64,000 nucleotides of DNA from Muribaculaceae bacterium (GTDB lineage Bacteria > Bacteroidota > Bacteroidia > Bacteroidales > Muribaculaceae), in NCBI GenBank assembly GCA_022509045.1, contig JAFLTZ010000001.1:49076-113075 (forward strand), read 5' to 3'. Shown here in pieces: positions 1 to 9,108 of this stretch. How positions within the stretch are numbered: position 1 is the first letter of the stretch; the number at the start of each line of letters is the position of its first letter. The translations under genes were made by a program, and so were the position numbers. The notes beneath the pieces were generated by a model. It was not told the DNA's origin and searched no databases. It saw only the letters and a list, made by a program, of their open reading frames with translations.

Positions 1-650
1 ACAATCATATCCTTCAGCCAGGAATGCTCCGCCCCGGCTAAATAAATCTGTTTGAACCCACTCTCCACGCCAAGCATTATAGAAGCGATGAGTACGTTAC
101 GCGGACGAGGCATTCCAAGTCCCATTTTAAATGCTCTGTGAGTAAAACATTTAAAGCCTTCTATTGGTGTCAGATTATATCTCTGTATCGAAATATTCTT
201 ATTCTCAAGCAATCCACACAACTCACTTCCGTAGGGGATAAATAGTGTCATATTCCAAGATACTCGATTCAAATTACGCCATAAATCGCACACACGAGTA
301 TCATCGCGACCGGAGAAGAAATATGGGTCAGCAAGAACATATAATTCCGGCTGCAATCTAAATATAATATCTGAATTAAGTGAAAAATTCACTGCAAGGC
401 ATTTCCGATGCCCAAGAAACTCATTATACTCAGCGAGTAATTTGTTGACCGACGGTCCATTGCCAAGAACCACAAGCTGCTCTCCACCCGACAAGTCCGA
501 AAACTTGACAACCCTGCAACGCGATAATATCACAATGCGGGCCACACTCGCCATTGTCGAACCCAACTTAGAACACCAGTTCGATATTATTTGCAACTTA
601 CCCATCGATACAAACCATTCTATCATTAATATCCCTGCAAATATATACAT
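1..650 (-). CDS. DUF115/MptE-like Rossmann protein of glycan loci (partial, C-terminus outside window)
   Basis: Translating the reverse strand gives an open frame of about 216 codons that leaves the window at the left edge. It holds a Rossmann-like glycine motif (LVVLGNGPSVNKLL) about 60 residues in, then a segment ending ELYVLADPYFFSGRDD, and near the edge QIYLAGAEHSWLKDM. This combination is typical of the DUF115 / 6-hydroxymethylpterin pyrophosphokinase MptE-like proteins found in bacterial O-antigen and capsule loci, where they are thought to act on glycans; the reaction is not known here. The ATG chosen follows an in-frame stop by nine codons and begins with a hydrophobic stretch. A TTG a few codons upstream, just after AAGAGGG, is an alternative start. 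The gene is divergent from the exported-protein cluster to its right. Confidence 0.65.
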   Translation of the reverse strand, partial: MYIFAGILMIEWFVSMGKLQIISNWCSKLGSTMASVARIVILSRCRVVKFSDLSGGEQLVVLGNGPSVNKLLAEYNEFLGHRKCLAVNFSLNSDIIFRLQPELYVLADPYFFSGRDDTRVCDLWRNLNRVSWNMTLFIPYGSELCGLLENKNISIQRYNLTPIEGFKCFTHRAFKMGLGMPRPRNVLIASIMLGVESGFKQIYLAGAEHSWLKDMI

Positions 651-774
651 AAATCTCAATATCAAAACCCTCTTTCAATGTAATCATAGCACGAATTACA
701 TAGAGATTTTATCTGCGTTTAGATTATTTAATTATATTTAATTTTTATTAACACCCGAGAGGGGTAATTCATTG

Positions 775-782
775 TAATTTTG
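775..782 (+). promoter_or_regulatory. Putative -7 element TAATTTTG upstream of the exported-protein cluster
   Basis: TAATTTTG fits the Bacteroidales -7 consensus TAnnTTTG and lies 53 bases before the first start codon of the caspase-containing gene run. No good TTTG -33 element is seen at the expected distance, so this is a half-supported promoter. Confidence 0.4.
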
Positions 783-835
783 AACCCCAAAGAAGCTAAA
801 CAAAATCAGTTAACTATAAAAAATACTCACAACAG

Positions 836-1477
836 ATGAAAAAATTTTTTACTATTATCGTTGCAGCATGCATGCTAATGCCTGTTTGTGCAGGCAATGT
901 ACAAAAATCATTAGACAAAGCCCTTGCAAAAGCTCAGAAAAAAGAAATGAGTCAGAAAATGAAAGAGTACAAAAAAGGTGGTTATGAAATTTTAGGTAGC
1001 CGCACTATGGAGGTAGCTCTTTTGAAACACTATAGCAAACTTAACGAACTTGGTGACAACGGTTTAGTGTTTGAAGGATACGCAGCAAACACCAAATCAA
1101 AAAACACAGCCGAACAAATGGCATTAAATAATGCCACAATAAAATATGCACAAAAAGCCGGAAGCACAATAAAAGGTAGAGTTGTAAGCGACATTTTTGC
1201 CGACGGAACTGACTCTGAAGGTGAATTTGAAAAATTTTATGCAGCTTACGAACGAATTGTAGAGCAAAAAGTAAAAAATGTGTTAGTTCCAAGTTACTCG
1301 GTAATTAAACAGAAACCCGATGGCACATACGAAATACAATCATTTTTCATTGTTGATGAGACAAAAGCTCGCAATGCTCGTAAAGCAGCCCTTGAAAGTG
1401 CTCTGACAGAAAGTGAACTTGCACAAAAATACGCAGCTTCTGTGAGAGGTTTTGTTGAAGAAACTGTTGCGGAATAA
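836..1477 (+). CDS. Exported LPP20-like protein
   Basis: A 213-residue protein with an N-terminal signal peptide (about residues 1-19, cleavage near VCAG). Residues 20-50 are Lys/Ala-rich and probably helical. The middle (about 80-150) has the pattern of LPP20/FlgT-N-like domains: a helix with regularly spaced Ala (AEQMALNNATIKYAQKAG) followed by alternating beta residues. There is no lipobox, so it is predicted periplasmic or secreted rather than a lipoprotein. It is the first gene of five same-strand genes that all encode exported proteins, with small gaps, which suggests a joint role with the caspase and transglutaminase-like proteins downstream. The role is unknown. The ATG follows the sequence CACAACAG, resembling the leader of the DUF4384 gene further down. 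Confidence 0.7.
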   Translation: MKKFFTIIVAACMLMPVCAGNVQKSLDKALAKAQKKEMSQKMKEYKKGGYEILGSRTMEVALLKHYSKLNELGDNGLVFEGYAANTKSKNTAEQMALNNATIKYAQKAGSTIKGRVVSDIFADGTDSEGEFEKFYAAYERIVEQKVKNVLVPSYSVIKQKPDGTYEIQSFFIVDETKARNARKAALESALTESELAQKYAASVRGFVEETVAE

Positions 1478-1525
1478 ATATTTCGGTACGAAAAACCACA
1501 TGTTAAAATACACACTTACGATTTT

Positions 1526-3625
1526 ATGAAAATATCCAAAATAGCGCGAATTATATTGGTCGCGTCAACAGTAGTTACATCTTTTTCTGTTACAGCACAG
1601 AGCGATTCTATTCTCCAAACAGCAAACCGCAAAACTGAATATGTTTTTAATCAAAAAGAAACACCAATTCAAATTGTGCCATACAATACAATCGTATTCA
1701 GTCGTACGCTCCATTCTATAAATTATGTTCGTGGGAATGAGCTATATCGCACTAAGAAAGAACTTTCAAATCTTGCTGTTAATCCTTCCGGTGTCAATGT
1801 CGGAGTAATAGAAATAGATAAGAAAGGGAAGAAAGACGCAAAATTTTACTCGACATCTGAAGTTGATACTGAGATTGCATCCTTAAACACTAAAAAATAT
1901 GGGCAACCCTCGGCAATAGCATATACACCTGATGCTCGAAAAGTATTGATTGCCACCGATAAAGGGCTTTTTATATTTGAGCCTCGCAAGATGGAATTTC
2001 TGGATATGATAGAACTCGAATTCACTCCCGAACAAATGGTAATAAGCGACAACGCATATTATCTAACAATGTCGGCTGGCGATCGTGTAGCTGTATATAA
2101 CCTCGAACAAAAAACAGTGCGTCGCGACTGGACGTATGGTGTAGATGTGACAGATATGGCATTTTCTAACGGCAGCAGTGACTTTGCAGTTCTAACCAAT
2201 GATGGCATTCTTACCATATATGATACTCGCTCTTTCAATATCAAAAACACAATAGAAGATTTGGGAGACGGCATTGCTTGTACATTCAATGAAGATGGCA
2301 AGTACATTTTGGTAGTTACCTCACCGGAAACATTGGAAATAATCAACCTCGTTCGTCCTACAGACCGCAACACAATGCTTATAGAAGATGGCGGCGTTAA
2401 TGATTTGACATTCGTCAAGGACTCCTCTGACGAATCATTACTTGTGTTTCCCGCTAACATGAAACTATATGCTCGACGTCTTCAAAATCTTGAGCCACAT
2501 TTTGCAAAATTGATAACAGATGAAACCGATTTAAGAATGGCTGAGTGGGAAAAGATGATGCCAGGTGAAAGTATTGAAGATTACAGATTGCGTGTAAATG
2601 ATGAATCACGAGCACGTCAACGTAGATTATTTGAAGATGAAATTTCTACTCAACTCGCAGGCGACCTTTTATCGGGAACTACTATGAGTTTAGGCAACTA
2701 CGATCGTACAAACCAAGTACTCGCAATTGATTTCTCCACCATGCCAACAATTTACCTGCCGGTGCCGGAATCTAATGTGACAGCATTCCACAATGCAGAC
2801 GACCTTGTTCTTTCAAACGTGCAATACGGACTTCTTCCTGATGATACATTCGAAATAATATACGCACAGGTATTCAATAAAGCAGATGGCAACACCTACG
2901 AGTACAATAATCTTGACCGTGTATCGATGGATTTCATGAGTGGAGATGCTAATATTGTATCACTTGAATTACTACAGCAACAACAAATGGAAGAATTAAG
3001 GCTTCAGGAACTTCGCGAGAAGGTCGTACAGGAAGCTCGCAATATGCAATTGATTTCCAATCACACTAATATCGCTGTTAATTCCAAAGTGGTTCCAGAT
3101 TATGACGCAGATGGCAACAATATTCTTAATTATGAAGTAAATTTCACATATCAGGTTGATCCGGAATTTTCAGCAGCAGAAGACTTCCCCCCGGGAAAAT
3201 ATCTTGTAAATGAATCCGGTGCAGCAAGCTCTATGCTTAAAATTGTTAAGGAAGCGTTTGAAGGCGATTTCGCTCAATATATCAAAGCCGGCAAAAAACT
3301 TAAAGTCACAATCTCTGGCACAGCAGATGCCTCGGCAATCATCAGGACCATTGCTTACAATGGCTGTTATGGCGATTTCGTAGATGAGCCCGTATATGAA
3401 AATGGAGTACTTACTGCAATTTCCGTAACAAAAGCTAATGGCATTAAAGAAAATCGCCAGCTCGCGTTCCTTAGAGCAGAAGGTGTTAAGGACTTTTTAC
3501 AAACGAATATTGAGAACTTAGACCAGATGGATGCAAACTACACAATCCGTGTTGATGTATCGGAAGGGAAAGGGAGCGAGTTCCGACGCATCACTGCTCA
3601 GTTCACATTTGTAGATGTGTTTTAG
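1526..3625 (+). CDS. Exported beta-propeller protein with C-terminal OmpA-like domain
   Basis: A 699-residue protein with a signal peptide ending at VTAQ (about residue 25). Residues 60-330 contain repeated short beta stretches of the WD40/quinoprotein type (for example AIAYTPDARKVLIATDKGLFIFEP and CTFNEDGKYILVV), consistent with a beta-propeller. A helical, Gln/Glu-rich segment (about 480-510) leads to a C-terminal region of about 170 residues with OmpA-like features: VTISGTADAS, then NRQLAFLRAEGVKDFL, then FRRITAQFTFVD. OmpA-like domains usually bind peptidoglycan, so the protein may anchor the system in the periplasm. It lies between the LPP20-like and caspase genes. A strong hairpin follows it, so full-length transcripts may be partly terminated here. 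Domain calls are by eye. Confidence 0.65.
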   Translation: MKISKIARIILVASTVVTSFSVTAQSDSILQTANRKTEYVFNQKETPIQIVPYNTIVFSRTLHSINYVRGNELYRTKKELSNLAVNPSGVNVGVIEIDKKGKKDAKFYSTSEVDTEIASLNTKKYGQPSAIAYTPDARKVLIATDKGLFIFEPRKMEFLDMIELEFTPEQMVISDNAYYLTMSAGDRVAVYNLEQKTVRRDWTYGVDVTDMAFSNGSSDFAVLTNDGILTIYDTRSFNIKNTIEDLGDGIACTFNEDGKYILVVTSPETLEIINLVRPTDRNTMLIEDGGVNDLTFVKDSSDESLLVFPANMKLYARRLQNLEPHFAKLITDETDLRMAEWEKMMPGESIEDYRLRVNDESRARQRRLFEDEISTQLAGDLLSGTTMSLGNYDRTNQVLAIDFSTMPTIYLPVPESNVTAFHNADDLVLSNVQYGLLPDDTFEIIYAQVFNKADGNTYEYNNLDRVSMDFMSGDANIVSLELLQQQQMEELRLQELREKVVQEARNMQLISNHTNIAVNSKVVPDYDADGNNILNYEVNFTYQVDPEFSAAEDFPPGKYLVNESGAASSMLKIVKEAFEGDFAQYIKAGKKLKVTISGTADASAIIRTIAYNGCYGDFVDEPVYENGVLTAISVTKANGIKENRQLAFLRAEGVKDFLQTNIENLDQMDANYTIRVDVSEGKGSEFRRITAQFTFVDVF

Positions 3626-3670
3626 TCATTTTGAGAATTCATCGTTTTTTAGAAATCTATAAAGTAGATC

Positions 3671-3695
3671 ACTCGCCTCACTTTGTGAGGCGAGT
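3671..3695 (+). terminator. 11-bp hairpin directly before the caspase gene (terminator or attenuator)
   Basis: A perfect GC-rich stem of 11 bp (ACTCGCCTCAC with GTGAGGCGAGT) and a 3-base TTT loop, followed by TTTAA. It ends 9 bases before the first possible caspase start codon. It could terminate transcription from the upstream gene or affect access to the start site. Confidence 0.65.
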
Positions 3696-3704
3696 TTTAA
3701 CGTA

Positions 3705-6284
3705 ATGAGTATGTTTCGTAATCATATTTTCAACATGTCCCATTTCAACAGAGTAATACTAATTATGTGGGTTTTCGCATGTGCAATACCCACTACAGCA
3801 GTTGCTGACAACTTAGGTATAGATTCTATTGAATCTGAAGTATCTGCTATTCCAAACATTGAGAATGCAGTCAATTTATATAAGCGAGTAAAAGACGTGC
3901 AATTTTCTGGTGCAGAAGATGACGAATACTATCCTATAGTGATTGACGCATTCAAGGAAGCTTATGCAGTAATTCTTGAAGCTGAAAGTGATTCCGTTAT
4001 AGACCAATGCAAAGGGATTCTCATAGACTTAAATTCTACTCTTGCGCGTGGTGCCATATATTACTCATCAAATGGCAAAAGTTCTGAAATGTCGGAATTT
4101 GCCAAAGCATACGTCGATACACAGTTACTTCCACAAATGCTCGGTGTCGAATTTCGCCGTGATAAAGATTTATATCCGGCATTAGTGTATTGCGCAGCAT
4201 CGGGGAGCTACAATTCTGGCGATATTGATGGCGCAATAAAATATTTTGAAGAGTATTTGGCTACCGGTGAAACAAAACAACGTGAACAAGTTAGTCTGTT
4301 TTACGGACAAGCAATTTTAAACAAAAAGTTGTATTCACAAGGCACAGAAGCCATCGTCAACGCATCCAACGAATATCCTTCAAATTATAATCTTCTCACC
4401 ATCGCACTGCAGCTATGTATTGACGGTAAACGTCGCGACCTTCTTGCCCCGTTGGTGGAAAGAGCTCTCGAAATAAAGCCTGATGATGAAAAACTGCTCA
4501 ACTTGCAAGCATCGGTATATGAAGACTCACACAATTATCGTGGGGCACTTGATATATATATGCGCCTTCAGGAAAAACACCCCAACAGTTTGAGCGTTAA
4601 TGAATGCGTAGCTCGGTGCTACTACAATCTCGGAACTGGATACTACAACAAATCAATCTCGGAACTGGATCAAAAAGAATTGGCAAAACTGCGACGACAA
4701 AGCAATGCCTATTTCTCAAGTGCCGCTGAAAAATATGAAGAGCTCACAGCTAATGACCCCAATAATATAAAATACCTTAAAGCGATGGCAACATCTTATG
4801 CATGCCTCGGTAATAAATCGAAAGTGGAAAGCATAAATATTAGGCTTGCAGCCTTAGGACAGCCGACAATGGCTATGAACACGATGCCTGTGATTATGGG
4901 AAATGGAACTACAAAAGTCAATGAAACAACAGGTCCACGCAACATTCCATCATATCAAGAATATGCGCTGGAGTATGTGCGTACACATTTGAAAGATTGG
5001 ATGAAACGCGGTGAATTTGAAAAAGCTGAGGATTATGAACGTCGAATTTCGCGCGATAACATGCGCCAGGAACAAGAACGTCTTAGTAGTATTATCGCCG
5101 ACAAATATCTCAAAACCTATGCCAACCAACTCGCAATTTCAGAGTTAAAACTTCAACCTTACGATGTAGATAATGAGACCTACGCTGTGAACTCTGACTT
5201 TGGTACTGTTGTTATCAATGTTCCATTGAACAATCATGAGGCTGAACTATTTAAAACTAATTGGGATGAAATTAAAATTAAAAACCCTAAATTTTTCATT
5301 AAACATGACAATATCGCTATCGAATCAATAACATTTATCACTCCTGATGGCAAGGAATATGCATATAACGCAGCCGATCGTAATCAATATGAAAGCGATA
5401 AAGTTGTTCACGTAGATATTTCTGATTTATTTGACAAACCAACCAAAACACCCAACAACAATGCTCAAAAGAATGGCACAACGTATGTGGCAACTATAAA
5501 GAGCGATGTCGATAAAAATATTCCACAGACATCATTAGTGAACGACCTGACAATTGCTCTTATTATAGCTAATGAAAACTATAATAAAGTTGTACCTGTA
5601 AGTTCGGCAAATCACGATGGTGAAGTTTTCGCACAATATTGTAAGGAAACACTCGGAATACCAGACAATCAGGTCTTTCTATATAAAGATGCTACATACG
5701 GTGAAACATTGTCTGCTATTAATAAACTGCGTAATTCAGTAAAAGCGTTAGGTGGGAATGTTGACTTGATTGTGTACTATGCCGGCCATGGTGTTCCTGA
5801 TGAGAAAACAAGCGATGCTTATATGATGCCTATTGATGCCGACCCAATGGTAATGGCAACAGCCTATCCACTGAACCAATTTTACAAAGAACTCAACAGC
5901 ATGGGAGCTGCTAATATAATGGTATTTTTGGATGCTTGTTTTAGTGGAGCCAATCGTGGAGATGGAATGCTTGCTGAAGCTCGAGGTGTAGTACTTGTAT
6001 CCAAACAAGCTCCACCGGAAGGAAACATGTTTGTACTAAGTGCTGCTGATGGCAAAGAAACAGCTTTACCATATAAAGAAAAGAATCATGGACTTTTCAC
6101 ATATTTTCTTTTAAAGAAGCTTCAAGAAAGCAATGGTAATGCAACTCTAAAAGAAATTAGTGATTATGTGACACATAACGTACAAAAAACATCGAGCCTC
6201 ACGCTCAATAAACCACAAAATCCAAAACTCACAGTTGGTGGAACTCTGCAAAATGCGATCTCTAAGAAGAAACTTCGTCCATAA
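3705..6284 (+). CDS. Exported TPR protein with C-terminal caspase (peptidase C14-like) domain
   Basis: An 859-residue protein. The hydrophobic stretch near residues 16-33, ending TTAVA, reads as a signal peptide, so export is predicted. Residues about 150-390 look like helical TPR repeats (YFEEYLATGE, ALEIKPDDEKLLNLQASVYED, AAEKYEELTANDPNNIKYL). A charged coiled stretch follows (about 430-480). The last 250 residues are a caspase/metacaspase fold: ALIIANENY, then YYAGHG with catalytic His695, then DACFSG with catalytic Cys745, then FVLSAADGKE and GLFTYFLLKKL. Both catalytic residues are present, so it should be an active cysteine protease, probably Arg/Lys-specific as in many bacterial C14 proteins (inference). 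Start choices are Met1, Met3 or Met11; Met11 gives a more compact signal peptide. A hairpin lies just upstream. Confidence 0.88.
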   Translation: MSMFRNHIFNMSHFNRVILIMWVFACAIPTTAVADNLGIDSIESEVSAIPNIENAVNLYKRVKDVQFSGAEDDEYYPIVIDAFKEAYAVILEAESDSVIDQCKGILIDLNSTLARGAIYYSSNGKSSEMSEFAKAYVDTQLLPQMLGVEFRRDKDLYPALVYCAASGSYNSGDIDGAIKYFEEYLATGETKQREQVSLFYGQAILNKKLYSQGTEAIVNASNEYPSNYNLLTIALQLCIDGKRRDLLAPLVERALEIKPDDEKLLNLQASVYEDSHNYRGALDIYMRLQEKHPNSLSVNECVARCYYNLGTGYYNKSISELDQKELAKLRRQSNAYFSSAAEKYEELTANDPNNIKYLKAMATSYACLGNKSKVESINIRLAALGQPTMAMNTMPVIMGNGTTKVNETTGPRNIPSYQEYALEYVRTHLKDWMKRGEFEKAEDYERRISRDNMRQEQERLSSIIADKYLKTYANQLAISELKLQPYDVDNETYAVNSDFGTVVINVPLNNHEAELFKTNWDEIKIKNPKFFIKHDNIAIESITFITPDGKEYAYNAADRNQYESDKVVHVDISDLFDKPTKTPNNNAQKNGTTYVATIKSDVDKNIPQTSLVNDLTIALIIANENYNKVVPVSSANHDGEVFAQYCKETLGIPDNQVFLYKDATYGETLSAINKLRNSVKALGGNVDLIVYYAGHGVPDEKTSDAYMMPIDADPMVMATAYPLNQFYKELNSMGAANIMVFLDACFSGANRGDGMLAEARGVVLVSKQAPPEGNMFVLSAADGKETALPYKEKNHGLFTYFLLKKLQESNGNATLKEISDYVTHNVQKTSSLTLNKPQNPKLTVGGTLQNAISKKKLRP

Positions 6285-6315
6285 ATTTCAATAGTTTTAT
6301 ATTGACAACAGATAT

Positions 6316-7197
6316 ATGATACAATATTGTAAAATTACGATTGTAATAGTAGTCGCACTATTATCTATCCATGCACATGCAGCACCTCCAATAAAATCGG
6401 TTAAAGGGGAATACACCTATTATGGAGACAAATCCACTTCCCCTGCAGAATGCAAACGCTTGGCTTTGGAAGGGGCAAGACTCGATGCTTTAGCTAAAGA
6501 ATTTGGCACAATTGTCACTCAGGACATAATGCAAGCTGACCGTATTGATTCAAATGGTGAAAGCAATAAATTCCTGTCTTTATCATCCACAGAAGTTAAA
6601 GGGGAATGGATTGCCGACGACGGAGAACCGGAATATGTAATTTCCCTTGATAAAGATGACAATTTTGTGGTAAATTGCGTAATCAAAGGCAAGGCACGAG
6701 AAATATCTAATGAAGCCTCCGAGTTTGATGCAAGAGTGCTTCGTAATGGGAGTGGACCACAGTTTGCCTCATCTGAATTTCATGATGGTGACAACCTATA
6801 TCTTTATTTTTCAGCACCAATAGATGGCTTCGTTTCAGTTTTTCTATCGCTTGAAGATGGAAATGTGTATCAAATGATTCCATACCTTAACGATTCAAAT
6901 AACGACGTTAAAATAAAGAAAGGAAAAAGTTACATTTTTTTCGATCCTAATAAAACAGAATATGATTTCGGGACACCGGACCAATTCGGCATCACAACTG
7001 ACGGAGTAATAGAGTTCAACAAAATATATGTCTTATTTTCTCCATTATATTTTGCAAGACCTCCAATGCAAATACATGCCGACACCGGACTTCCATCAAT
7101 GAAAGAAAGTGATTTTTCCAAATGGCTCGTAAAAGCACGTCGAAATGATCCCAAATTGGGATTAAAGCAAATGAATTTGAAGATTTATCCTAAATAA
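6316..7197 (+). CDS. Exported DUF4384-domain protein
   Basis: A 293-residue protein with a signal peptide (about residues 1-22, ending AHAA). The N-terminal half (about 30-130) resembles an LPP20/FlgT-N-type domain: a Cys/Ala helix (AECKRLALEGARLDALAKEFG) followed by beta segments. The second half matches DUF4384: NLYLYFSAPIDGFVSVFL, then a turn and GNVYQMIPYL, then KKGKSYIFFD. DUF4384 is often found next to or fused with bacterial caspase domains, which fits the gene immediately upstream. The function of the domain is not established. The gap to the caspase gene is 31 bases and to the transglutaminase-like gene 11 bases, supporting one transcript. Confidence 0.75.
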   Translation: MIQYCKITIVIVVALLSIHAHAAPPIKSVKGEYTYYGDKSTSPAECKRLALEGARLDALAKEFGTIVTQDIMQADRIDSNGESNKFLSLSSTEVKGEWIADDGEPEYVISLDKDDNFVVNCVIKGKAREISNEASEFDARVLRNGSGPQFASSEFHDGDNLYLYFSAPIDGFVSVFLSLEDGNVYQMIPYLNDSNNDVKIKKGKSYIFFDPNKTEYDFGTPDQFGITTDGVIEFNKIYVLFSPLYFARPPMQIHADTGLPSMKESDFSKWLVKARRNDPKLGLKQMNLKIYPK

Positions 7198-7208
7198 AAT
7201 AGGTTCAC

Positions 7209-8888
7209 ATGAAAATAAAGAAATTATTACTGGTTGCAATATCTTTTGCCACAACACCTATCTACGCAGATATGCCCGAAAGTTTTCAAAATTTCAGACA
7301 AGGTATCCTTGAAGATTTTCAAGATTTTCGTTCTACAATTCTTGATCATTATGCTGATTTTCTTAACGGCACATGGCATGAATACGAAACTTTGGCACCT
7401 AAAGAGAAACCTAAGATAATAAAGCCAATAGATATACCCAATATTACACTAACAAAGCCATCAGACAAACCAATCGAATTACCAACGCCTACACTTGCAG
7501 ATATCCCTGAAAACGTTTATTCCCCAGACGACAATATCGCTGATGATACGGCACCAGACAACGATAATGCTTCTGTAGAAGAAAATGAAACGCCCAAAAG
7601 TCCTTTCGATAGACCACAAGCTGCAACTCCATTGGAAGCAAAGGGCGTTGTTCCTCTCACAGTGAGTATTAAACCCAACATAGAAACAGCTCCGTTACTG
7701 CCCACTATCAGTGCCATACCATCGACAGTCGCCCCTATAAAAGACATCTCGGCAGATAAACCACAAACAGAACCACAACCTTCTAAGGCAATAAGTTCTA
7801 AAGATAATATTAATTTCTATGGTATGACCATCTCTGTCCCTAAGATTGATTTTCAAATTATGCAATCAATGGGACGCGTTGCTGATTTTGCCAGAAATTG
7901 GAAACTACTTGACAAACAAGAGATAGCAGAAGATCTTCTGGATGCACTAAAACCGGAAATTAAAAAATTAGGATTAAATGACTATCTTACATACGAGTTT
8001 TTATGTGCCTACACGGATTCCAAGTTCTCTGAGGCTTCATCAGCGCCAAAATTATCTGTGGTGCACTATATACTTTCACATTTAGGATATGATGTGCGTG
8101 TTGCGCTTGCTACAAAAACCGGAGATCCACTTCTATTAATACCCACTAAACAAGCCTTATATGGTAAAACATACCTCACAATAAACAAAGAGAATTATTA
8201 TGTCTTTTCCGCTCCGGATGTAAATCTAACGGGTTCGCCTATCGCTACCTGTGATTTACCGCAAATTGCTTCATCCGGTAAAAAATTTGATATGAGAATA
8301 ACAGGCTTAAACTTGCCTGTAAAAGAATACAACTTTAATATATCGCATGGAGATTTGTGTCTTTCAGGTACACTAAATGCCAATATGATGCCAGTGGTTT
8401 ATCGCTATCCACAAATGGATATAGCAGGATTCGCTGAGAGTGTACTCGATGAGAATCTCAGAGAATCACTCGTAGCTCAGGTCAAAGAACAAATAGGATA
8501 TCTTGATAAACAAGAAGCTATCGATAAACTTCTGCAATTTGTCCAATCTGGTTTTGCATACGCCACAGATAATGCGTTTCATGGATTTGAAAAGCCATAT
8601 TTCCTTGAAGAAAATTTATTCTATCCAAAGAATGACTGCGAGGATCGTGCCATTTTATACACATATTTGTTATGGAATGCACTTGGAGTTGAGAACCATC
8701 TTCTGTTTTTCCCGGGACACGAAAGTGCGTCTGTTGCATTACCTAATCCTATTAAGGGAACTTCATACGAACATAATGGAAAACGATTCTATATTTCAGA
8801 CCCAACATATGTGGGGTCACACACAGGGCAATGTATGCCTCAATATGAGTCGGTTGTTCCAAAAATTGACCTCAAACTTCCGGAATAA
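7209..8888 (+). CDS. Exported transglutaminase-like cysteine protease
   Basis: A 559-residue protein with a signal peptide (residues 1-20, ending IYA). Residues about 60-190 are a Pro/Asp/Thr-rich low-complexity linker. Residues about 200-420 form a domain I do not recognise. The C-terminal part carries a transglutaminase-like triad in the normal order: Cys477 in NDCEDRA, His504 in PGHESASVAL and Asp531 in ISDPTY. The Cys-Glu-Asp-Arg context is typical of bacterial transglutaminase-like proteins, most of which are proteases or amide-bond enzymes rather than cross-linkers. It is the last gene of the exported cluster and is followed by a 15-bp hairpin. Together with the caspase this gives two cysteine enzymes of unrelated folds in one predicted operon. 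Confidence 0.8.
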   Translation: MKIKKLLLVAISFATTPIYADMPESFQNFRQGILEDFQDFRSTILDHYADFLNGTWHEYETLAPKEKPKIIKPIDIPNITLTKPSDKPIELPTPTLADIPENVYSPDDNIADDTAPDNDNASVEENETPKSPFDRPQAATPLEAKGVVPLTVSIKPNIETAPLLPTISAIPSTVAPIKDISADKPQTEPQPSKAISSKDNINFYGMTISVPKIDFQIMQSMGRVADFARNWKLLDKQEIAEDLLDALKPEIKKLGLNDYLTYEFLCAYTDSKFSEASSAPKLSVVHYILSHLGYDVRVALATKTGDPLLLIPTKQALYGKTYLTINKENYYVFSAPDVNLTGSPIATCDLPQIASSGKKFDMRITGLNLPVKEYNFNISHGDLCLSGTLNANMMPVVYRYPQMDIAGFAESVLDENLRESLVAQVKEQIGYLDKQEAIDKLLQFVQSGFAYATDNAFHGFEKPYFLEENLFYPKNDCEDRAILYTYLLWNALGVENHLLFFPGHESASVALPNPIKGTSYEHNGKRFYISDPTYVGSHTGQCMPQYESVVPKIDLKLPE

Positions 8889-8904
8889 TATACAATAATA
8901 TCTA

Positions 8905-8950
8905 ATATCAAATAGGCAGGAGTATTTTCGTATTTCTGCCTATTTGATAT
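8905..8950 (+). terminator. Terminator-like 15-bp hairpin after the caspase cluster
   Basis: Perfect 15-bp inverted repeat (ATATCAAATAGGCAG and its complement) around a 16-base loop, 16 bases after the stop codon of the transglutaminase-like gene. It lacks a clear T-run, so termination efficiency is uncertain. Confidence 0.7.
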
Positions 8951-9022
8951 AAATAATATACCCCTTTTAATTTGCAACACATTTCTATTATTCTTTTTAT
9001 ACTCTCAGACTTCCTCATTGGC

Positions 9023-9055
9023 AATCGCAAATAATACGTGGGTTTATTTGCGATT
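9023..9055. repeat. 12-bp inverted repeat overlapping the lysS -33 box
   Basis: AATCGCAAATAA and its complement are separated by 9 bases. The right arm contains the TTTG -33 element of the lysS promoter, so this could be a protein-binding site or simply a second hairpin behind the preceding gene. Confidence 0.5.
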
Positions 9056-9078
9056 ATTCTTGGCTTGCACTAACTTTG
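9047..9078 (+). promoter_or_regulatory. Bacteroidales promoter of lysS
   Basis: TTTG, 20 bases, TAACTTTG: an exact match to the primary sigma factor consensus of this group (-33 TTTG, -7 TAnnTTTG). It ends 30 bases before the lysS ATG. Confidence 0.85.
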
Positions 9079-9108
9079 CACCTTGGAATACTATAGATTA
9101 TTAGAATT

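Noticed and set aside
442..741. A 99-codon frame on the + strand at the left edge
   Set aside because: It lies opposite the DUF115-like frame, which has convincing motifs; the forward peptide has none.
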